A stretch of 64,000 nucleotides of DNA from an uncultured Pelagibacteraceae bacterium (GCA_902522115.1 CABYUV010000002.1:95645-159644), one strand, 5' to 3'. Shown: positions 28,836 to 39,111, counted from the first letter of the stretch. The notes: generated from the letters alone by a model not told the origin. Numbers and translations are program-made.

Positions 28836-29740
28836 TGTTTGAAGTAGTTGCCTTTTATAAATTTGTTAAAATTTCTTATCTAAAGAAAAATCAAAAAGTT
28901 TTATTAGAAGCTTTAAAAAAGAAAAACATTAGAGGAACGATAATTATCTCTAAAGAGGGTGTAAATGGAACTATCTCTGGTAAAGCTGCAGACATTAAAT
29001 TCATAATTAACAATCTAAAAAGAACTCTTGAATTTAAAGAGTTTAACACTAGCAATGTCTCTAAAAGCTCATTCCAACCATTTCATAAACCTAAAGTAAA
29101 AATCAAAAACGAGGTTGTTCCTATGAACTTATTTTTAAATAAAAGAATAAAGAAAAAAGATAGCCATGTAGACCCAATCAAATGGAATAAGCTGATTAAA
29201 GAAAAAGATACCGTTCTAATAGATGCGAGAAAACCATTTGAATACGTTGTTGGAACTTTTAAGGGAGCAATCAATCCTGATGTCGATAACTTTAGAGACT
29301 TTCCAAAATATCTAAAAAAATTAAAAAAAAATCAACCTATAGCTATGTTTTGCACTGGTGGAATTCGTTGTGAAAAGGCATCTGTATATTTGGAAAAAAA
29401 AGGTTTTAATAACATTTATCAGTTAAATGGTGGAATTTTAAATTATCTGAAAAAAACTAATAAGAAAAAAAGTTTATGGAAAGGTGAATGTTTTGTTTTT
29501 GATAACAGAGTTAGTTTAAAACATGGTTTAAAAGTTGGTTCTTACTCGATCTGCAGTGGTTGTAGAATGCCTATTTCTCTTAAGGATAAAAAATCAAAAA
29601 AATATGAGGAGGGCGTTTCATGTCCAAATTGTCACGATAATCTAACAGATAATCAAAAATCAAGATTTAGAATGAGACAGAAACAAATTAATCTTGCTAA
29701 AGAAGCAGGAAAAAGACATATCTTCCAAAAAGAGTATTAA
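28835..29740 (+). CDS. trhO: tRNA U34 hydroxylase TrhO (rhodanese-like, YceA/UPF0176)
   Basis: Oxygen-dependent hydroxylase that makes 5-hydroxyuridine at tRNA position 34. 301 aa: an acylphosphatase-like N-terminal domain (SKEGVNGTISG), then a rhodanese domain (about residues 120-215) with the active-site loop CTGGIRCEKASVYL, and a cysteine-rich tail (SICSGCRMPIS ... SCPNCHDN). Overlapping the upstream O-methyltransferase by one base suggests the two act on the same wobble base. Confidence 0.9.
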   Translation: MFEVVAFYKFVKISYLKKNQKVLLEALKKKNIRGTIIISKEGVNGTISGKAADIKFIINNLKRTLEFKEFNTSNVSKSSFQPFHKPKVKIKNEVVPMNLFLNKRIKKKDSHVDPIKWNKLIKEKDTVLIDARKPFEYVVGTFKGAINPDVDNFRDFPKYLKKLKKNQPIAMFCTGGIRCEKASVYLEKKGFNNIYQLNGGILNYLKKTNKKKSLWKGECFVFDNRVSLKHGLKVGSYSICSGCRMPISLKDKKSKKYEEGVSCPNCHDNLTDNQKSRFRMRQKQINLAKEAGKRHIFQKEY

Positions 29741-29754
29741 CAAATCTTAAATTA

Positions 29755-31092
29755 ATGAATTTATTAAAAGATGAAGTTTCATTGTTAGTAAGAAAACTTG
29801 CTATACCAGCAAGTGTAGGAACCTTATTCCAAACACTTTACACAATCGTAGATACTTTTTATGCAGGAAAAATATCGCCAGAAGCCTTATCTGCTTTGAG
29901 CAAGTCTTTTCCGATATATTTTTTGATTATTGCGACATCCATTGGAGTTACTGTAGCGGGTACATCATTGATTGGCAGTAGTATCGGAGAAAAAAACGAA
30001 AAAAATGTTTTAAGTTATTTTGGAAATGTAATCATTTATTCGATTATAATCTCGATAGTTGTATCTATTTTAGGATTTGCTTTTGGTGAAAAGATATTCT
30101 TATTAATGAATTCCTCTCATAAAGTAACAATTCTTGGACTCGAATATATAAATGTAATTTTTTTAGGTACGATATTATTTATTTTAGTAGTAGCATTAAA
30201 TTCATTCTTACATGCAGAAGGAGATACTAAAACTTATAGAAATGTTCTTATATTTTCTTTTTTCTTAAATATTATTTTAAATCCAATTTTTATTTTTGGT
30301 TTTTTATTTATACCACCATTAGGAATAACTGGTATTGGGATAGCAACTTTAATTGCTCAATTTATATCATTGCTGGTTATTCTAATAAAAATATTAAATA
30401 ATCAAAGAATTAAACAAATAACTTTAGATCATTTCAAAGCTAAATTTTTTTTCTTAAAAAATATTTTTTTTCAATCAATGCCAATTACTATTGCCATATT
30501 AGGATATTCTATTGCCGCAACTGTTGTTTTTACATATGTTGGATTATTTGGTGAATACGCTGTAGCAGGTTATGGATCTGCTACAAGAATTGAGCAAGTA
30601 GTTTTGTTACCAATATTAGGAATTAATACAGCAATAATTTCTATAATAGCACAAAATATTGGAGCAAAATATTACGATAGAGTGGAGCAATCCTATTTCA
30701 CTTCAATAAAATACGGTCTATTTATAATGTTAATTGCTGGTGTAGTTATTTTTATAAGTGCTGACATTGTTCCTAAATTCTTTACTTCAAATCCAGATGT
30801 AATTATGCATGGCTCGATGTACCTTAAGATTTCTGCATTTATTTTACCTGCTTATCCAATATTTTTCTTATCAAATGGATTTTTTATGGCATTAAAAAAA
30901 TCTGAAAAAGCCATGGTTAATAATATTGCCAGAAATGTTATAGTACCAGTTTTATCGTTTTACATTGCAAAGTATTTAAATGCAGATTTTAAAACTTTTT
31001 TTTATATTTGGGCTATTTTTCAATGGTTGATATCATTGGTATTATTATTTTATGTTAAATATTATATTAAACATAAATTAGTTAATGTTTAG
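29755..31092 (+). CDS. MATE family efflux transporter
   Basis: 445-aa inner-membrane exporter with about 12 hydrophobic segments, resembling the NorM/DinF multidrug and toxin extrusion family. Visible repeats of the MATE fold: RKLAIPASVGTLFQTLYTIVDTF near the N terminus (first 20 residues typical) and ILGINTAIISIIAQNIGAKY in the second half. Substrate cannot be predicted. It follows trhO after 14 bases. Confidence 0.92.
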   Translation: MNLLKDEVSLLVRKLAIPASVGTLFQTLYTIVDTFYAGKISPEALSALSKSFPIYFLIIATSIGVTVAGTSLIGSSIGEKNEKNVLSYFGNVIIYSIIISIVVSILGFAFGEKIFLLMNSSHKVTILGLEYINVIFLGTILFILVVALNSFLHAEGDTKTYRNVLIFSFFLNIILNPIFIFGFLFIPPLGITGIGIATLIAQFISLLVILIKILNNQRIKQITLDHFKAKFFFLKNIFFQSMPITIAILGYSIAATVVFTYVGLFGEYAVAGYGSATRIEQVVLLPILGINTAIISIIAQNIGAKYYDRVEQSYFTSIKYGLFIMLIAGVVIFISADIVPKFFTSNPDVIMHGSMYLKISAFILPAYPIFFLSNGFFMALKKSEKAMVNNIARNVIVPVLSFYIAKYLNADFKTFFYIWAIFQWLISLVLLFYVKYYIKHKLVNV

Positions 31093-31104
31093 TATCGCTT
31101 AAAT

Positions 31105-31632
31105 ATGTTTTTTACTAAAAGGAAAGCAATCATTTTAATCATAATCTGCTCAATTTTTTTTATTCTTACATATAAAGATGTCAGATCTGAAGAGATTAAA
31201 GAAATTTCTGGTAACGCTAAAATTATTGATGGAGACACAATTAAAATAAATTCTAAAAAAATAAGATTGCACGGAATTGATGCACCTGAATTTAAGCAAA
31301 TGTGTAAAAAACCATATTTAACAATAATTTTTTTTACTTTTACTAAAGATTATCCATGTGGAAAAATTTCAACTCAAAAATTACGAAAAAAAATAAATAA
31401 CAAAGTAATAACTTGTAAAATTTTGGATATTGACAGATATAAAAGATTAATTGGAGAGTGCTATAAAAGAAATTTAAATCTGAATTCTTGGCTAGTTTCA
31501 AACGGTTATGCAGTAGCTTATAGAAAATACTCAAAAAAATATATATCAAACGAAATTAACGCTAAAAATGAAAAAAAAGGCCTTTGGCAAGGTAAATTTG
31601 AAATGCCATGGGAATTTAGAAGAAAAAAATAA
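31105..31632 (+). CDS. Thermonuclease-like (SNase-fold) protein, exported or membrane-anchored
   Basis: 175 aa. An N-terminal hydrophobic helix (about residues 8-24, AIILIIICSIFFILTY) is followed by an SNase domain. Active-site equivalents are seen: IDGDTIKI, the Arg-Asp-Glu motif in KIRLHGIDAPEFKQ, and DIDRYKRLIGEC. Staphylococcal nuclease homologues cleave DNA and RNA with Ca2+. Four or more cysteines suggest disulfides in the periplasm. Possible roles in phosphate or nucleotide scavenging are speculation. Confidence 0.88.
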   Translation: MFFTKRKAIILIIICSIFFILTYKDVRSEEIKEISGNAKIIDGDTIKINSKKIRLHGIDAPEFKQMCKKPYLTIIFFTFTKDYPCGKISTQKLRKKINNKVITCKILDIDRYKRLIGECYKRNLNLNSWLVSNGYAVAYRKYSKKYISNEINAKNEKKGLWQGKFEMPWEFRRKK

Positions 31633-31634
31633 GT

Positions 31635-32198
31635 TTATAATCTTGAAGCACAGTCTTCAATCCAAGAACAAAGATGCTCAGCAAAAGATCTTCTAACAAG
31701 CAAATTTACAACATTTTCATCTTTATGGTGCAGAATTACATCTACATGATTTAAAATTGTTTGAGTTGTTGATCCTTTTTTTTCTTTAAATTCATTAAAG
31801 TTAAAGGGTGACCCTGCTGAAAAGATTTCATATACATTTTCACCTTTAAGTTCTAATTGAACAAATTGATCTGTTACATCTATAACAGCACCTAAATTTG
31901 TTTTTGAAATACTATTAAATAACATTTCATATAGATCGGACTTATTAGTGTCTTTACTTGCCAGCTCATTTGAGATTATCATCCATTCGTCTGGGCTAAG
32001 CCATATTGCTGTTAATTTATCACTAGTTGTTGAAGTGTTTGCTTCTGTAGGTAAGATCATGTTTAGATTTTTACCAACATTTGTTAAAAATTCTCTTTTT
32101 TTACCTCTCAAATTAATTTTTATTACTGGGGAGATTTCTTTTACTGAAACATTTTCTTGATTAATTTCATTTTTAATAACTGAATTATAGTTAAGCAT
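31635..32198 (-). CDS. soxG: Sarcosine oxidase gamma subunit
   Basis: 187 aa, last gene of the soxBDAG operon. The gamma-subunit fold resembles part of the folate-binding aminomethyltransferase domain; AIWLSPDEWMII and VIDVTDQFVQLELKGENVYE are typical. Together with the alpha subunit it forms the compartment where methylene-tetrahydrofolate is made. It overlaps the end of soxA by eight bases. Confidence 0.93.
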   Translation of the reverse strand: MLNYNSVIKNEINQENVSVKEISPVIKINLRGKKREFLTNVGKNLNMILPTEANTSTTSDKLTAIWLSPDEWMIISNELASKDTNKSDLYEMLFNSISKTNLGAVIDVTDQFVQLELKGENVYEIFSAGSPFNFNEFKEKKGSTTQTILNHVDVILHHKDENVVNLLVRRSFAEHLCSWIEDCASRL

Positions 32199-35196
32199 TT
32201 AACCTCTCATTTTTTTCATCGTAAAACACTGGATTTGCAACAGTGACATTAATATTTTTATTTTCCATTGGCACAAAAAGTTGTTTTCCCATCATGTCTT
32301 TTCCACCTCTGACAACTGCAAGTGCGATTGATTTGTTTAGGTTGGGACTGAAATAACTTGAAGTTACATGTCCAAGCATTTCTACTGGACTTTGATTTAA
32401 CTCAGAAACTATTTGTGCTCCTTCTTCTAAAACAATATTTGGATCATCAGTTAATAAACCTACTAATTGCTTTCTATCCTCTCTCATTGTATCAGATCTA
32501 TAAAGAGATCTTTTTCCTATGAAATCGTATTTCTTTTTGCTTACTATCCAATCCATTTGAAGATCTATAGGAGTCATTGTTCCATCTGTATCTTGACCAA
32601 CAATGATGAAGCCTTTTTCTGCCCTTAATAAGTGCATTGTCTCAGTTCCATAAGGAGTAATGTTAAACTCTTTGCCTGCCTCTATACACTTTTCCCATAA
32701 ATCTTTTCCATAACTTGCTTGAACATTTATTTCATAGCTGTGTTCACCAGTAAAACTAATTCTCATTATTCTGCATTTAATATTGCCAATTTTCGTATCT
32801 TTGAATGACATATGAGGAAAGTTTTCATCTGATAAATCTAAATCAGGAATTATTTTTTTGAGGATTTTTTTACTATTAGGTCCACATAAACTCGCTGTAG
32901 CATAATGGTCTGTTACAGAAGTTAAGTAAACATCAAGCTCAGGCCATTCTGTTTGAAGATAATCTTCTAGTTTTCCTAAAACATTAGCAGCACCACCAGT
33001 TGTTGTGGTCATGATGTAATGATTTTCATCTAATCTAGTGGTAACCCCATCATCATAAACCATACCATCTTCATTTAGCATTAGGCCATATCTACATTTC
33101 CCTATAGCTAATTTTGACCAAGCATTTGTATAAACTCTATTTAAAAATTCAGAAGCATCACTTCCTTGAATATCAATTTTACCAAGAGTAGAGGCATCTA
33201 ATATACCAGCACTTTCTCTAGCAGCTTTACTTTCTCTTTGTACTGCCTGATGCATAGTTTCTCCGTTAATAGGGTAGTACCATGCTCTCTTCCATTGACC
33301 AACATTTTCAAATTCAGCTTTATTTTCAACATGCCAATCATTCATTGGTGTTCTTCTAAAAATATCAAAAAACTTTCCTACATTTCGACCTACAATAGTT
33401 CCAAATGTTAATGGTGTGTAAGGAGGTCTAAAAGTAGTGGTCCCTAATTCTCCCATTTTAACGTCTGCTGTATCTGCAATTATGCCCAACGCATGCATAT
33501 TTCCTAGCTTACCTTGATCAGTACCCATTCCGGTAGTCGTGTATCTTTTTACATGCTCAATAGATCTAAAACCTTCTCTTAATGCTAATTTGATATCTTT
33601 AGCTGTTGCATCGTTTTGATAATCTACAAATGGTTTAGTTTTGCCTAAAGGTTTATCAGAAGGAAGTAACCAAATATTTCTTTTTGAATTTTCTTGATCG
33701 ATCTCAACTTTAATATTATCTAAATCTGTTTCTTTAATATTTAGATTATCTTTAAGCTTTAGATTTAAATTTTTAATAATTTCATCAATTTTAAAATCTC
33801 CACAACAAGATCCTATACTTATTTGTTTGGATGAATTTTGATTTGGTAAGAAAATTTGTTTTTCCTCATCAAACTTAAGTTTATTTCCTGATTGTGTATA
33901 TAAATGTACAGCAGGTGTCCAACCACCAGCAACTCCCAAGCAATCACATGAAATAGAAATTTTACTTCCAGTCACTGAAGTACCATCATTAGATAGTTTC
34001 ATGATTGAAATACTATTTAATCTTTTATAACCAGCTGTATCAACAATCGAGTGTGACCAGTAGACTTTAATATCTGCTTCTTTTACTTTTTTTACAATTT
34101 TACTTTCAGATTGTTCTCTAATATCAACGATTGCTTCAACATTGATACCTTTGTTATATAATGACAAAGCACTTTCATAAGCACTATCATTATTAGTAAA
34201 AAATACATTTTTACTACCACATGCAACTCCATAAAATTCGCTGTATTTTTTAATAGCAGATGAAAGCATTATTCCTGGTCTATCATTATTATTAAATATC
34301 AATGGTCTTTCTAATGCACCTGTGGCCAAAATAACTTTCTTAGCTCTAATTTTAAGAAGTCTTTGTCTAATTTTATTTGTTTTATCTTTTGCCTCTATAT
34401 GATCAGTTAGATTTTCTTTAGCCAATAGATAATTATATTGATGGTAAGCAGCAACACTTGTTCTAGTTTTTATTTCAAGATTTTTAATATTTTTAAGTTC
34501 CTCTATTTCTTTTTTTAACCACTCTGAAGGTGCTTTATTATCAATTTTGTTAAATTCATTGTTTTCATAAATTGTTGATCCACCAAGTTCATTTTTTTCA
34601 TCAACTAACAACGTTTTAAAATTATTTTTAGCTGCATTTTTTGCTGCTAATATTCCTGATAAACCTGCTCCTACAACCAATACATCACAGTGAATATTTC
34701 GATGGTCATAAATGTCAGGATCACTTGATGTTGGTGATTTCCCCAAACCGGCTGAGTGTCGTATGAAAAATTCATATTTCTCCCAAAAACTAGCAGGCCA
34801 CATAAATGTTTTATAATAAAAACCTGCTGGAAAAAAAGGGGAGAGAAAATTGTTTATTCCACCAATATCAAATTCTACACTTGGCCAACAATTTTGACTG
34901 GATGCCTCTAAGCCCTCGTAAATCTCAACTTCTGTTGCTCTAACATTAGGTTCTGTTCTGTTTGTGCCAGGATTTACTTGTACTATAGCATTTGGTTCTT
35001 CAGAGCCAGAAGTCATAATTCCTCTTGGTCTATGATATTTAAAACTTCTTCCAACTAAATGAACATTATTTGCAAGTAACGCTGAGGCTAACGTATCACC
35101 TTTAAAACCATGGTAAGTTTTGCCATTAAATTTAAAGGAAATTCTATTAGTTTCATCAATGTACTCACTGGATTTTACTCTTAGGTTCTTAGTCAT
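32191..35196 (-). CDS. soxA: Sarcosine oxidase alpha subunit
   Basis: About 1001 aa. An N-terminal 2Fe-2S-ferredoxin-like module (TYHGFKGDTLASALLANNVH) precedes a FAD/NAD domain with CDVLVVGAGLSGILAAKNAA near residue 170. The C-terminal half (from about residue 600) is a GcvT-like folate-binding domain (RPPYTPLTFGTIVGRN; GLMLNEDGMVYDDGVTTRL). The complex oxidises sarcosine to glycine, yielding 5,10-methylene-tetrahydrofolate and H2O2. I use the ATG giving MTKNLRVKSS, just after soxD; an ATG at 35220 would overlap soxD. Confidence 0.95.
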   Translation of the reverse strand: MTKNLRVKSSEYIDETNRISFKFNGKTYHGFKGDTLASALLANNVHLVGRSFKYHRPRGIMTSGSEEPNAIVQVNPGTNRTEPNVRATEVEIYEGLEASSQNCWPSVEFDIGGINNFLSPFFPAGFYYKTFMWPASFWEKYEFFIRHSAGLGKSPTSSDPDIYDHRNIHCDVLVVGAGLSGILAAKNAAKNNFKTLLVDEKNELGGSTIYENNEFNKIDNKAPSEWLKKEIEELKNIKNLEIKTRTSVAAYHQYNYLLAKENLTDHIEAKDKTNKIRQRLLKIRAKKVILATGALERPLIFNNNDRPGIMLSSAIKKYSEFYGVACGSKNVFFTNNDSAYESALSLYNKGINVEAIVDIREQSESKIVKKVKEADIKVYWSHSIVDTAGYKRLNSISIMKLSNDGTSVTGSKISISCDCLGVAGGWTPAVHLYTQSGNKLKFDEEKQIFLPNQNSSKQISIGSCCGDFKIDEIIKNLNLKLKDNLNIKETDLDNIKVEIDQENSKRNIWLLPSDKPLGKTKPFVDYQNDATAKDIKLALREGFRSIEHVKRYTTTGMGTDQGKLGNMHALGIIADTADVKMGELGTTTFRPPYTPLTFGTIVGRNVGKFFDIFRRTPMNDWHVENKAEFENVGQWKRAWYYPINGETMHQAVQRESKAARESAGILDASTLGKIDIQGSDASEFLNRVYTNAWSKLAIGKCRYGLMLNEDGMVYDDGVTTRLDENHYIMTTTTGGAANVLGKLEDYLQTEWPELDVYLTSVTDHYATASLCGPNSKKILKKIIPDLDLSDENFPHMSFKDTKIGNIKCRIMRISFTGEHSYEINVQASYGKDLWEKCIEAGKEFNITPYGTETMHLLRAEKGFIIVGQDTDGTMTPIDLQMDWIVSKKKYDFIGKRSLYRSDTMREDRKQLVGLLTDDPNIVLEEGAQIVSELNQSPVEMLGHVTSSYFSPNLNKSIALAVVRGGKDMMGKQLFVPMENKNINVTVANPVFYDEKNERLNA

Positions 35197-35197
35197 T

Positions 35198-35473
35198 TTA
35201 TTGAGCAGGTGGTTTTTCACCCATTTTGTAAATTGCTTTTATTTCATCATTAGAAGTATCTCTAACCATATTAAACCATTTACGACAACCATGTGCATGG
35301 TTCCATCTTTCAAATTGAACACCTTTAATATTTTTTCTCATAAATAAATATTCTGCCCATTCATCATCACTTAATTCTGTTGGTTGTTTGGGTCTTTCAA
35401 TATGAGCTTCACCACCAGCCTTAAATTCTTGCTGATCTCGTTCTCCACAGTATGGACAGTTTATTAAAAACAT
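35198..35473 (-). CDS. soxD: Sarcosine oxidase delta subunit
   Basis: 91 aa zinc-binding subunit. [20 protein letters not shown] supplies CxxC, and HAHGCRKWFNMVRDTSND the remaining His/Cys ligands; the ending GEKPP is typical. The gene lies between soxB and soxA in canonical BDAG order, with its start overlapping the soxB stop by one base. Confidence 0.96.
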   Translation of the reverse strand: MFLINCPYCGERDQQEFKAGGEAHIERPKQPTELSDDEWAEYLFMRKNIKGVQFERWNHAHGCRKWFNMVRDTSNDEIKAIYKMGEKPPAQ

Positions 35474-36726
35474 TAATGAGCAACTGCTGCAGCGCCATGT
35501 TCATCAACAAGGTCTCCGCTTACAAATCTATTTAAATTAAATGCAGCATTAAGTTTGTGTGGCTCATCATTTGCAATAGTATGTGCAAACAAATCTCCAG
35601 ATCCAGGAGTTGCTTTAAATCCTCCAGTACCCCAACCACAATTAAAATATAATCCTTTAATTGAAGTTTTACTTAAAATTGGACTAGCGTCAGGACAAAT
35701 ATCTACTATTCCTCCCCATTGTCTCAGCATTCTCATTCTACTAAAAATTGGATATAATTCTAAAATTGCATTTAATGTTCCTTCAACTATTTGATGACTT
35801 CCTTTTTGTGTGTAAGAAACATAATCATCTGTTCCAGCACCAATGACCAATTCTCCTTTATCAGATTGACTGACATATGCATGTACTGCATTAGACATAA
35901 CAACAGTATCAATAATTGGTTTTACAGGCTCAGAAACTAAAGCTTGTAAAGGTTTACTTTCAAGCGGAAGTCTTAGACCCGCCATATTAGCTATGACGCT
36001 AGAATGACCAGCTGCAACAACACCAACTTTTTTAGTTTTAATAAATCCTTTTGTTGTTTCGATTCCTTCAACACTATCTCCATTTCTTTTTATTCCTTTA
36101 ACTTCACAATTTTGAATTATATCAACGCCCATTGAATCAGCTCCTCTAGCATATCCCCAAGCAACTGCATCGTGTCTTGCTGTACCAGCTCTGCGTTGTA
36201 AAGTTCCTCCTAAAACAGGGTATCTAATATCTGGTGATGTATTTATAATTGGACAAAACTTTTTAACTTCTTCAGTGCTCAAATAGACTGCATCAATTCC
36301 ATTTAGTCTATTAGCATGTGTTCGTCTTTTTAAATCTCTAACATCTTGTAAATTATGTGCAAGGTTCATCACACCTCTTTGACTAAACATTACATTGTAG
36401 TTTAGTTCTTGAGATAAACCTTCCCAAATTTTTAATGCATGATCATATAATCCTGCACTGGCGTCCCATAAATAATTTGATCTAATAATTGTCGTATTAC
36501 GTCCAGTATTTCCTCCACCAATCCAACCTTTCTCTACTACAGCAATATTATTCATATTGTGTTTTTTTGCTAAATAGTAAGCTGTTGCTAACCCATGGCC
36601 ACCACCACCAACAATAACTGCATCGTACTCTTTTTTTGGAGCAGGATCTTTCCAAGCTCTTTGCCAGTTTTCATGATACGAAAGAGCATTCTTGATTAGC
36701 GAAAATACTGAGTACTTATTTTTCAT
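35473..36726 (-). CDS. soxB: Sarcosine oxidase beta subunit
   Basis: 417 aa flavoprotein holding the catalytic FAD and covalent FMN. The dinucleotide motif [20 protein letters not shown] lies near residues 36-55, with [20 protein letters not shown] and the C-terminal [14 protein letters not shown]. It leads the operon. The leader between it and the divergent tRNA-Ser is only 67 bases, too short for a glycine riboswitch. SAR11 uses this pathway to demethylate betaine-derived sarcosine (family knowledge). Confidence 0.96.
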   Translation of the reverse strand: MKNKYSVFSLIKNALSYHENWQRAWKDPAPKKEYDAVIVGGGGHGLATAYYLAKKHNMNNIAVVEKGWIGGGNTGRNTTIIRSNYLWDASAGLYDHALKIWEGLSQELNYNVMFSQRGVMNLAHNLQDVRDLKRRTHANRLNGIDAVYLSTEEVKKFCPIINTSPDIRYPVLGGTLQRRAGTARHDAVAWGYARGADSMGVDIIQNCEVKGIKRNGDSVEGIETTKGFIKTKKVGVVAAGHSSVIANMAGLRLPLESKPLQALVSEPVKPIIDTVVMSNAVHAYVSQSDKGELVIGAGTDDYVSYTQKGSHQIVEGTLNAILELYPIFSRMRMLRQWGGIVDICPDASPILSKTSIKGLYFNCGWGTGGFKATPGSGDLFAHTIANDEPHKLNAAFNLNRFVSGDLVDEHGAAAVAH

Positions 36727-36751
36727 AATAATTGAATAATTACTTTATATA

Positions 36752-36767
36752 TATTGAATTTTCAATA
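36752..36767. promoter_or_regulatory. 16-bp inverted repeat in the soxB / tRNA-Ser intergenic region
   Basis: Seven-base arms TATTGAA and TTCAATA are separated by two bases. It lies about 26 bases before the soxB start, inside the probable promoter of the sox operon and partly over a TTGAAT box (36754-36759) that, with TAATAC at 36776-36781, could be the tRNA promoter. It may be an operator, or just a chance palindrome in AT-rich DNA. Confidence 0.3.
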
Positions 36768-36793
36768 CAATCGCTTAATACACAATGTCATAT

Positions 36794-36885
36794 GGAAGAG
36801 TGGGTGAGAGGCTGAAACCAGTCGTTTGCTAAATGACCGTGCGAGGAAACTTGTACCGAGGGTTCGAATCCCTCCTCTTCCGCCA
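36794..36885 (+). tRNA. tRNA-Ser(GCU)
   Basis: A class II tRNA with long variable arm. The seven-base acceptor stem GGAAGAG (36794-36800) pairs with CTCTTCC (36875-36881). The anticodon stem GTCGT/ATGAC encloses loop TTGCTAA with anticodon GCT at 36828-36830, reading AGC/AGU serine codons. The T arm is GAGGG-TTCGAAT-CCCTC. Discriminator G and CCA (36883-36885) are encoded. The CCA end is one base from the stop codon of the convergent lytic transglycosylase gene. Confidence 0.97.
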
Positions 36886-39111
36886 CTAAAATAGAGGCTG
36901 ATCTTTAAAAAAGTTTTTCATGGTCACAGGTCGTTGTTCCAGAATATATCGATAGACATTATAATTTTCCATTACTCGCTGTACGTAATTTCTAGTTTCT
37001 CTAAATTTTATTAATTCAACCCAATCAACGTAATCAACTTGTTTTTTTTGTGGATCTTTATTTATTCTTTTCCAATATTTAACTCTATTCGGTCCTGCAT
37101 TGTAGGCAGCTACTGCAAAAGGGTAAGCACCGTCATATTGTAAAATTAAACCTGCAATATAATGTGATCCTAAATTAATATTGTATTCTGGATCTGTGGT
37201 TAGTCTTGATTTTGAATAAGGAAGTTTTGCTTGTTTTGAAACTAATTTTGCTGTGTAAGGCATCAATTGCATCAATCCTTTTGCACCTGCATGACTACTA
37301 GCTTCCAAATCAAATTCACTTTCTTGTCTAATTATAGATAAGATTAAAGCACTTTCTGGAATTTTTCTTTTATTAATATATTTGGGAGTACTAATTATTG
37401 GGTAATTATATTTATTATGAAATCTTTTTTGATATGATGCAATTTTTGAAACCTGTATAGCAAAATCATATCTGTTAATAGTTGTAGCTAATTCTGCAGC
37501 TAAAACTTCACTACCTTTGGCTATATTATCGTTAGCTAAATGTCTTAAAATATGTTTTGTATATTTATCTTTCTTTAATTCATCTAAAAGATAAGAAATT
37601 TTTACAAGCTCTTTATTAAAAAATTGAATCCTGTATTTTGGATCAATTTCCATGTCTCTATCTAACTCAAATTTTTCATTTGGATTTAATTTTAAAAAAG
37701 CTAGTTGACCATAGTATGTAGTTAAGTATTTGGTTGCCTCTCTATACCAATTATTTGATTCTTCACTTTCTCCTATTTTCTCATAAGCTCTTCCAAGCCA
37801 GTAAGCACCTCTAGATAAACTTATAGGATAGCTAACATTTTCATAAAAATTTTTAAAATGTTTTTTAGCAGTCATTGGATCATTTAAAAAACTAAATGCT
37901 ATCCAACCGCTCATCCATTCTGCAGCAGCATATTCGGAACCCTCTGTCATTCCATGATTGCTTGAAATTTTATATGAAATTTCATATTTTTTTTTATAAA
38001 TCAATGCTCTTGAGATAATTTCTCTCTCTTTCCACCATTTGTCAGGTCTAACTAAATATTCTTTATCATTTCTTATTTTCAATAGGATCTCTGCTGAGGA
38101 ATCTACACGTCCTTTTTTTCTTCTCCATTTTAATCGATCATAGTTTAATCCAGCATCATTTTTAAATTTTTGAGGAACATTTGCTATAGCTTGATCAACA
38201 CCATAACCTTTACTCATTAAAAGATGTCTTGCGTTATATAAAAGTTCGTAATCTTTTGGTAGATATCTTATTAACCTTTGTAAATCCCAATGATCTCCGT
38301 TCCAAGCTAAATAATCAGCTCGTTTAATATAGTCATCTGCATTTAAATATTTTTTATATTTTTTTCTAAAATATTTTAATTCATTTTTAGATAAATCTGC
38401 TGTGATCCAGCCTTCTTTAATTAGGTTTGTGCCTTTATTTTTGTTTCCAACTAAAATATGACTTTCACCAAGTATCATTTTTCCATATCCACTTAATGGA
38501 TCTTTTTCTCCAAACCAATTTATTATTTTTTTAGGTGAAACACTTTCTGTTGATAGTTTATGTTCAGCAAGATATTTAACTCTACTTATTCTAGGATAAT
38601 CTGAATTTTTAAGTAAAAAAACTTGATATTCATAAAAGGATGCTTGATTACCAGACGTTAAAAGGTGTCTCCATTGTATAAAATTATAAATTGATTTGTC
38701 TTTTGCTTTTTTTGCTATTTTAAGTGCAGATGACCATTTGCTTTTCTGCATTTCTGAAATAGCTTTTTTAGCCAACCCAAAGTCTCTTTTATTATAATAT
38801 CTGGATATTTTTACATTCTTAGTCCCACTCGCGCCTGCTACTGTTGGCTTTCTTTTTGGTATTTTAAAACTTAATTTTTTTTCTTTTAAAACCAACTCTT
38901 TTTTAACTATCACCTCTTCTATTTTTATTTCTTTGATTTTTGAAGGTTTCTTTAAAGGTTTGATGATATTTATAGATATTTTTTTTTGAATTTCTTCTTT
39001 ACTCAAAATAGGTTTCTTTAAGGGTACAATTGATTTAATTTCTGCAAAAAGATTATTTGAAAACATTAATATTGATAAAGTGAAACCTAAAAATAATATT
39101 TTTTTGAGCAT
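36886..39111 (-). CDS. slt: Soluble lytic murein transglycosylase
   Basis: 741 aa periplasmic enzyme that cleaves peptidoglycan between MurNAc and GlcNAc. An N-terminal signal peptide (MLKKILFLGFTLSILMFSNN) is followed by a Lys/Pro-rich linker, a long alpha-superhelical (SLT U/L-like) region, and the catalytic goose-lysozyme-like domain from about residue 585. The catalytic glutamate is in IIRQESEFDLEASSHAGAKG, then GLMQLMPYTAKLV and AVAAYNAGPNRVKYW. The gene abuts the tRNA and is divergent from dapA. Confidence 0.94.
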   Translation of the reverse strand: MLKKILFLGFTLSILMFSNNLFAEIKSIVPLKKPILSKEEIQKKISINIIKPLKKPSKIKEIKIEEVIVKKELVLKEKKLSFKIPKRKPTVAGASGTKNVKISRYYNKRDFGLAKKAISEMQKSKWSSALKIAKKAKDKSIYNFIQWRHLLTSGNQASFYEYQVFLLKNSDYPRISRVKYLAEHKLSTESVSPKKIINWFGEKDPLSGYGKMILGESHILVGNKNKGTNLIKEGWITADLSKNELKYFRKKYKKYLNADDYIKRADYLAWNGDHWDLQRLIRYLPKDYELLYNARHLLMSKGYGVDQAIANVPQKFKNDAGLNYDRLKWRRKKGRVDSSAEILLKIRNDKEYLVRPDKWWKEREIISRALIYKKKYEISYKISSNHGMTEGSEYAAAEWMSGWIAFSFLNDPMTAKKHFKNFYENVSYPISLSRGAYWLGRAYEKIGESEESNNWYREATKYLTTYYGQLAFLKLNPNEKFELDRDMEIDPKYRIQFFNKELVKISYLLDELKKDKYTKHILRHLANDNIAKGSEVLAAELATTINRYDFAIQVSKIASYQKRFHNKYNYPIISTPKYINKRKIPESALILSIIRQESEFDLEASSHAGAKGLMQLMPYTAKLVSKQAKLPYSKSRLTTDPEYNINLGSHYIAGLILQYDGAYPFAVAAYNAGPNRVKYWKRINKDPQKKQVDYVDWVELIKFRETRNYVQRVMENYNVYRYILEQRPVTMKNFFKDQPLF

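Noticed and set aside
36727..36793. Glycine riboswitch in front of the sarcosine oxidase operon
   Set aside because: The whole leader is 67 bases and shows no glycine aptamer core.
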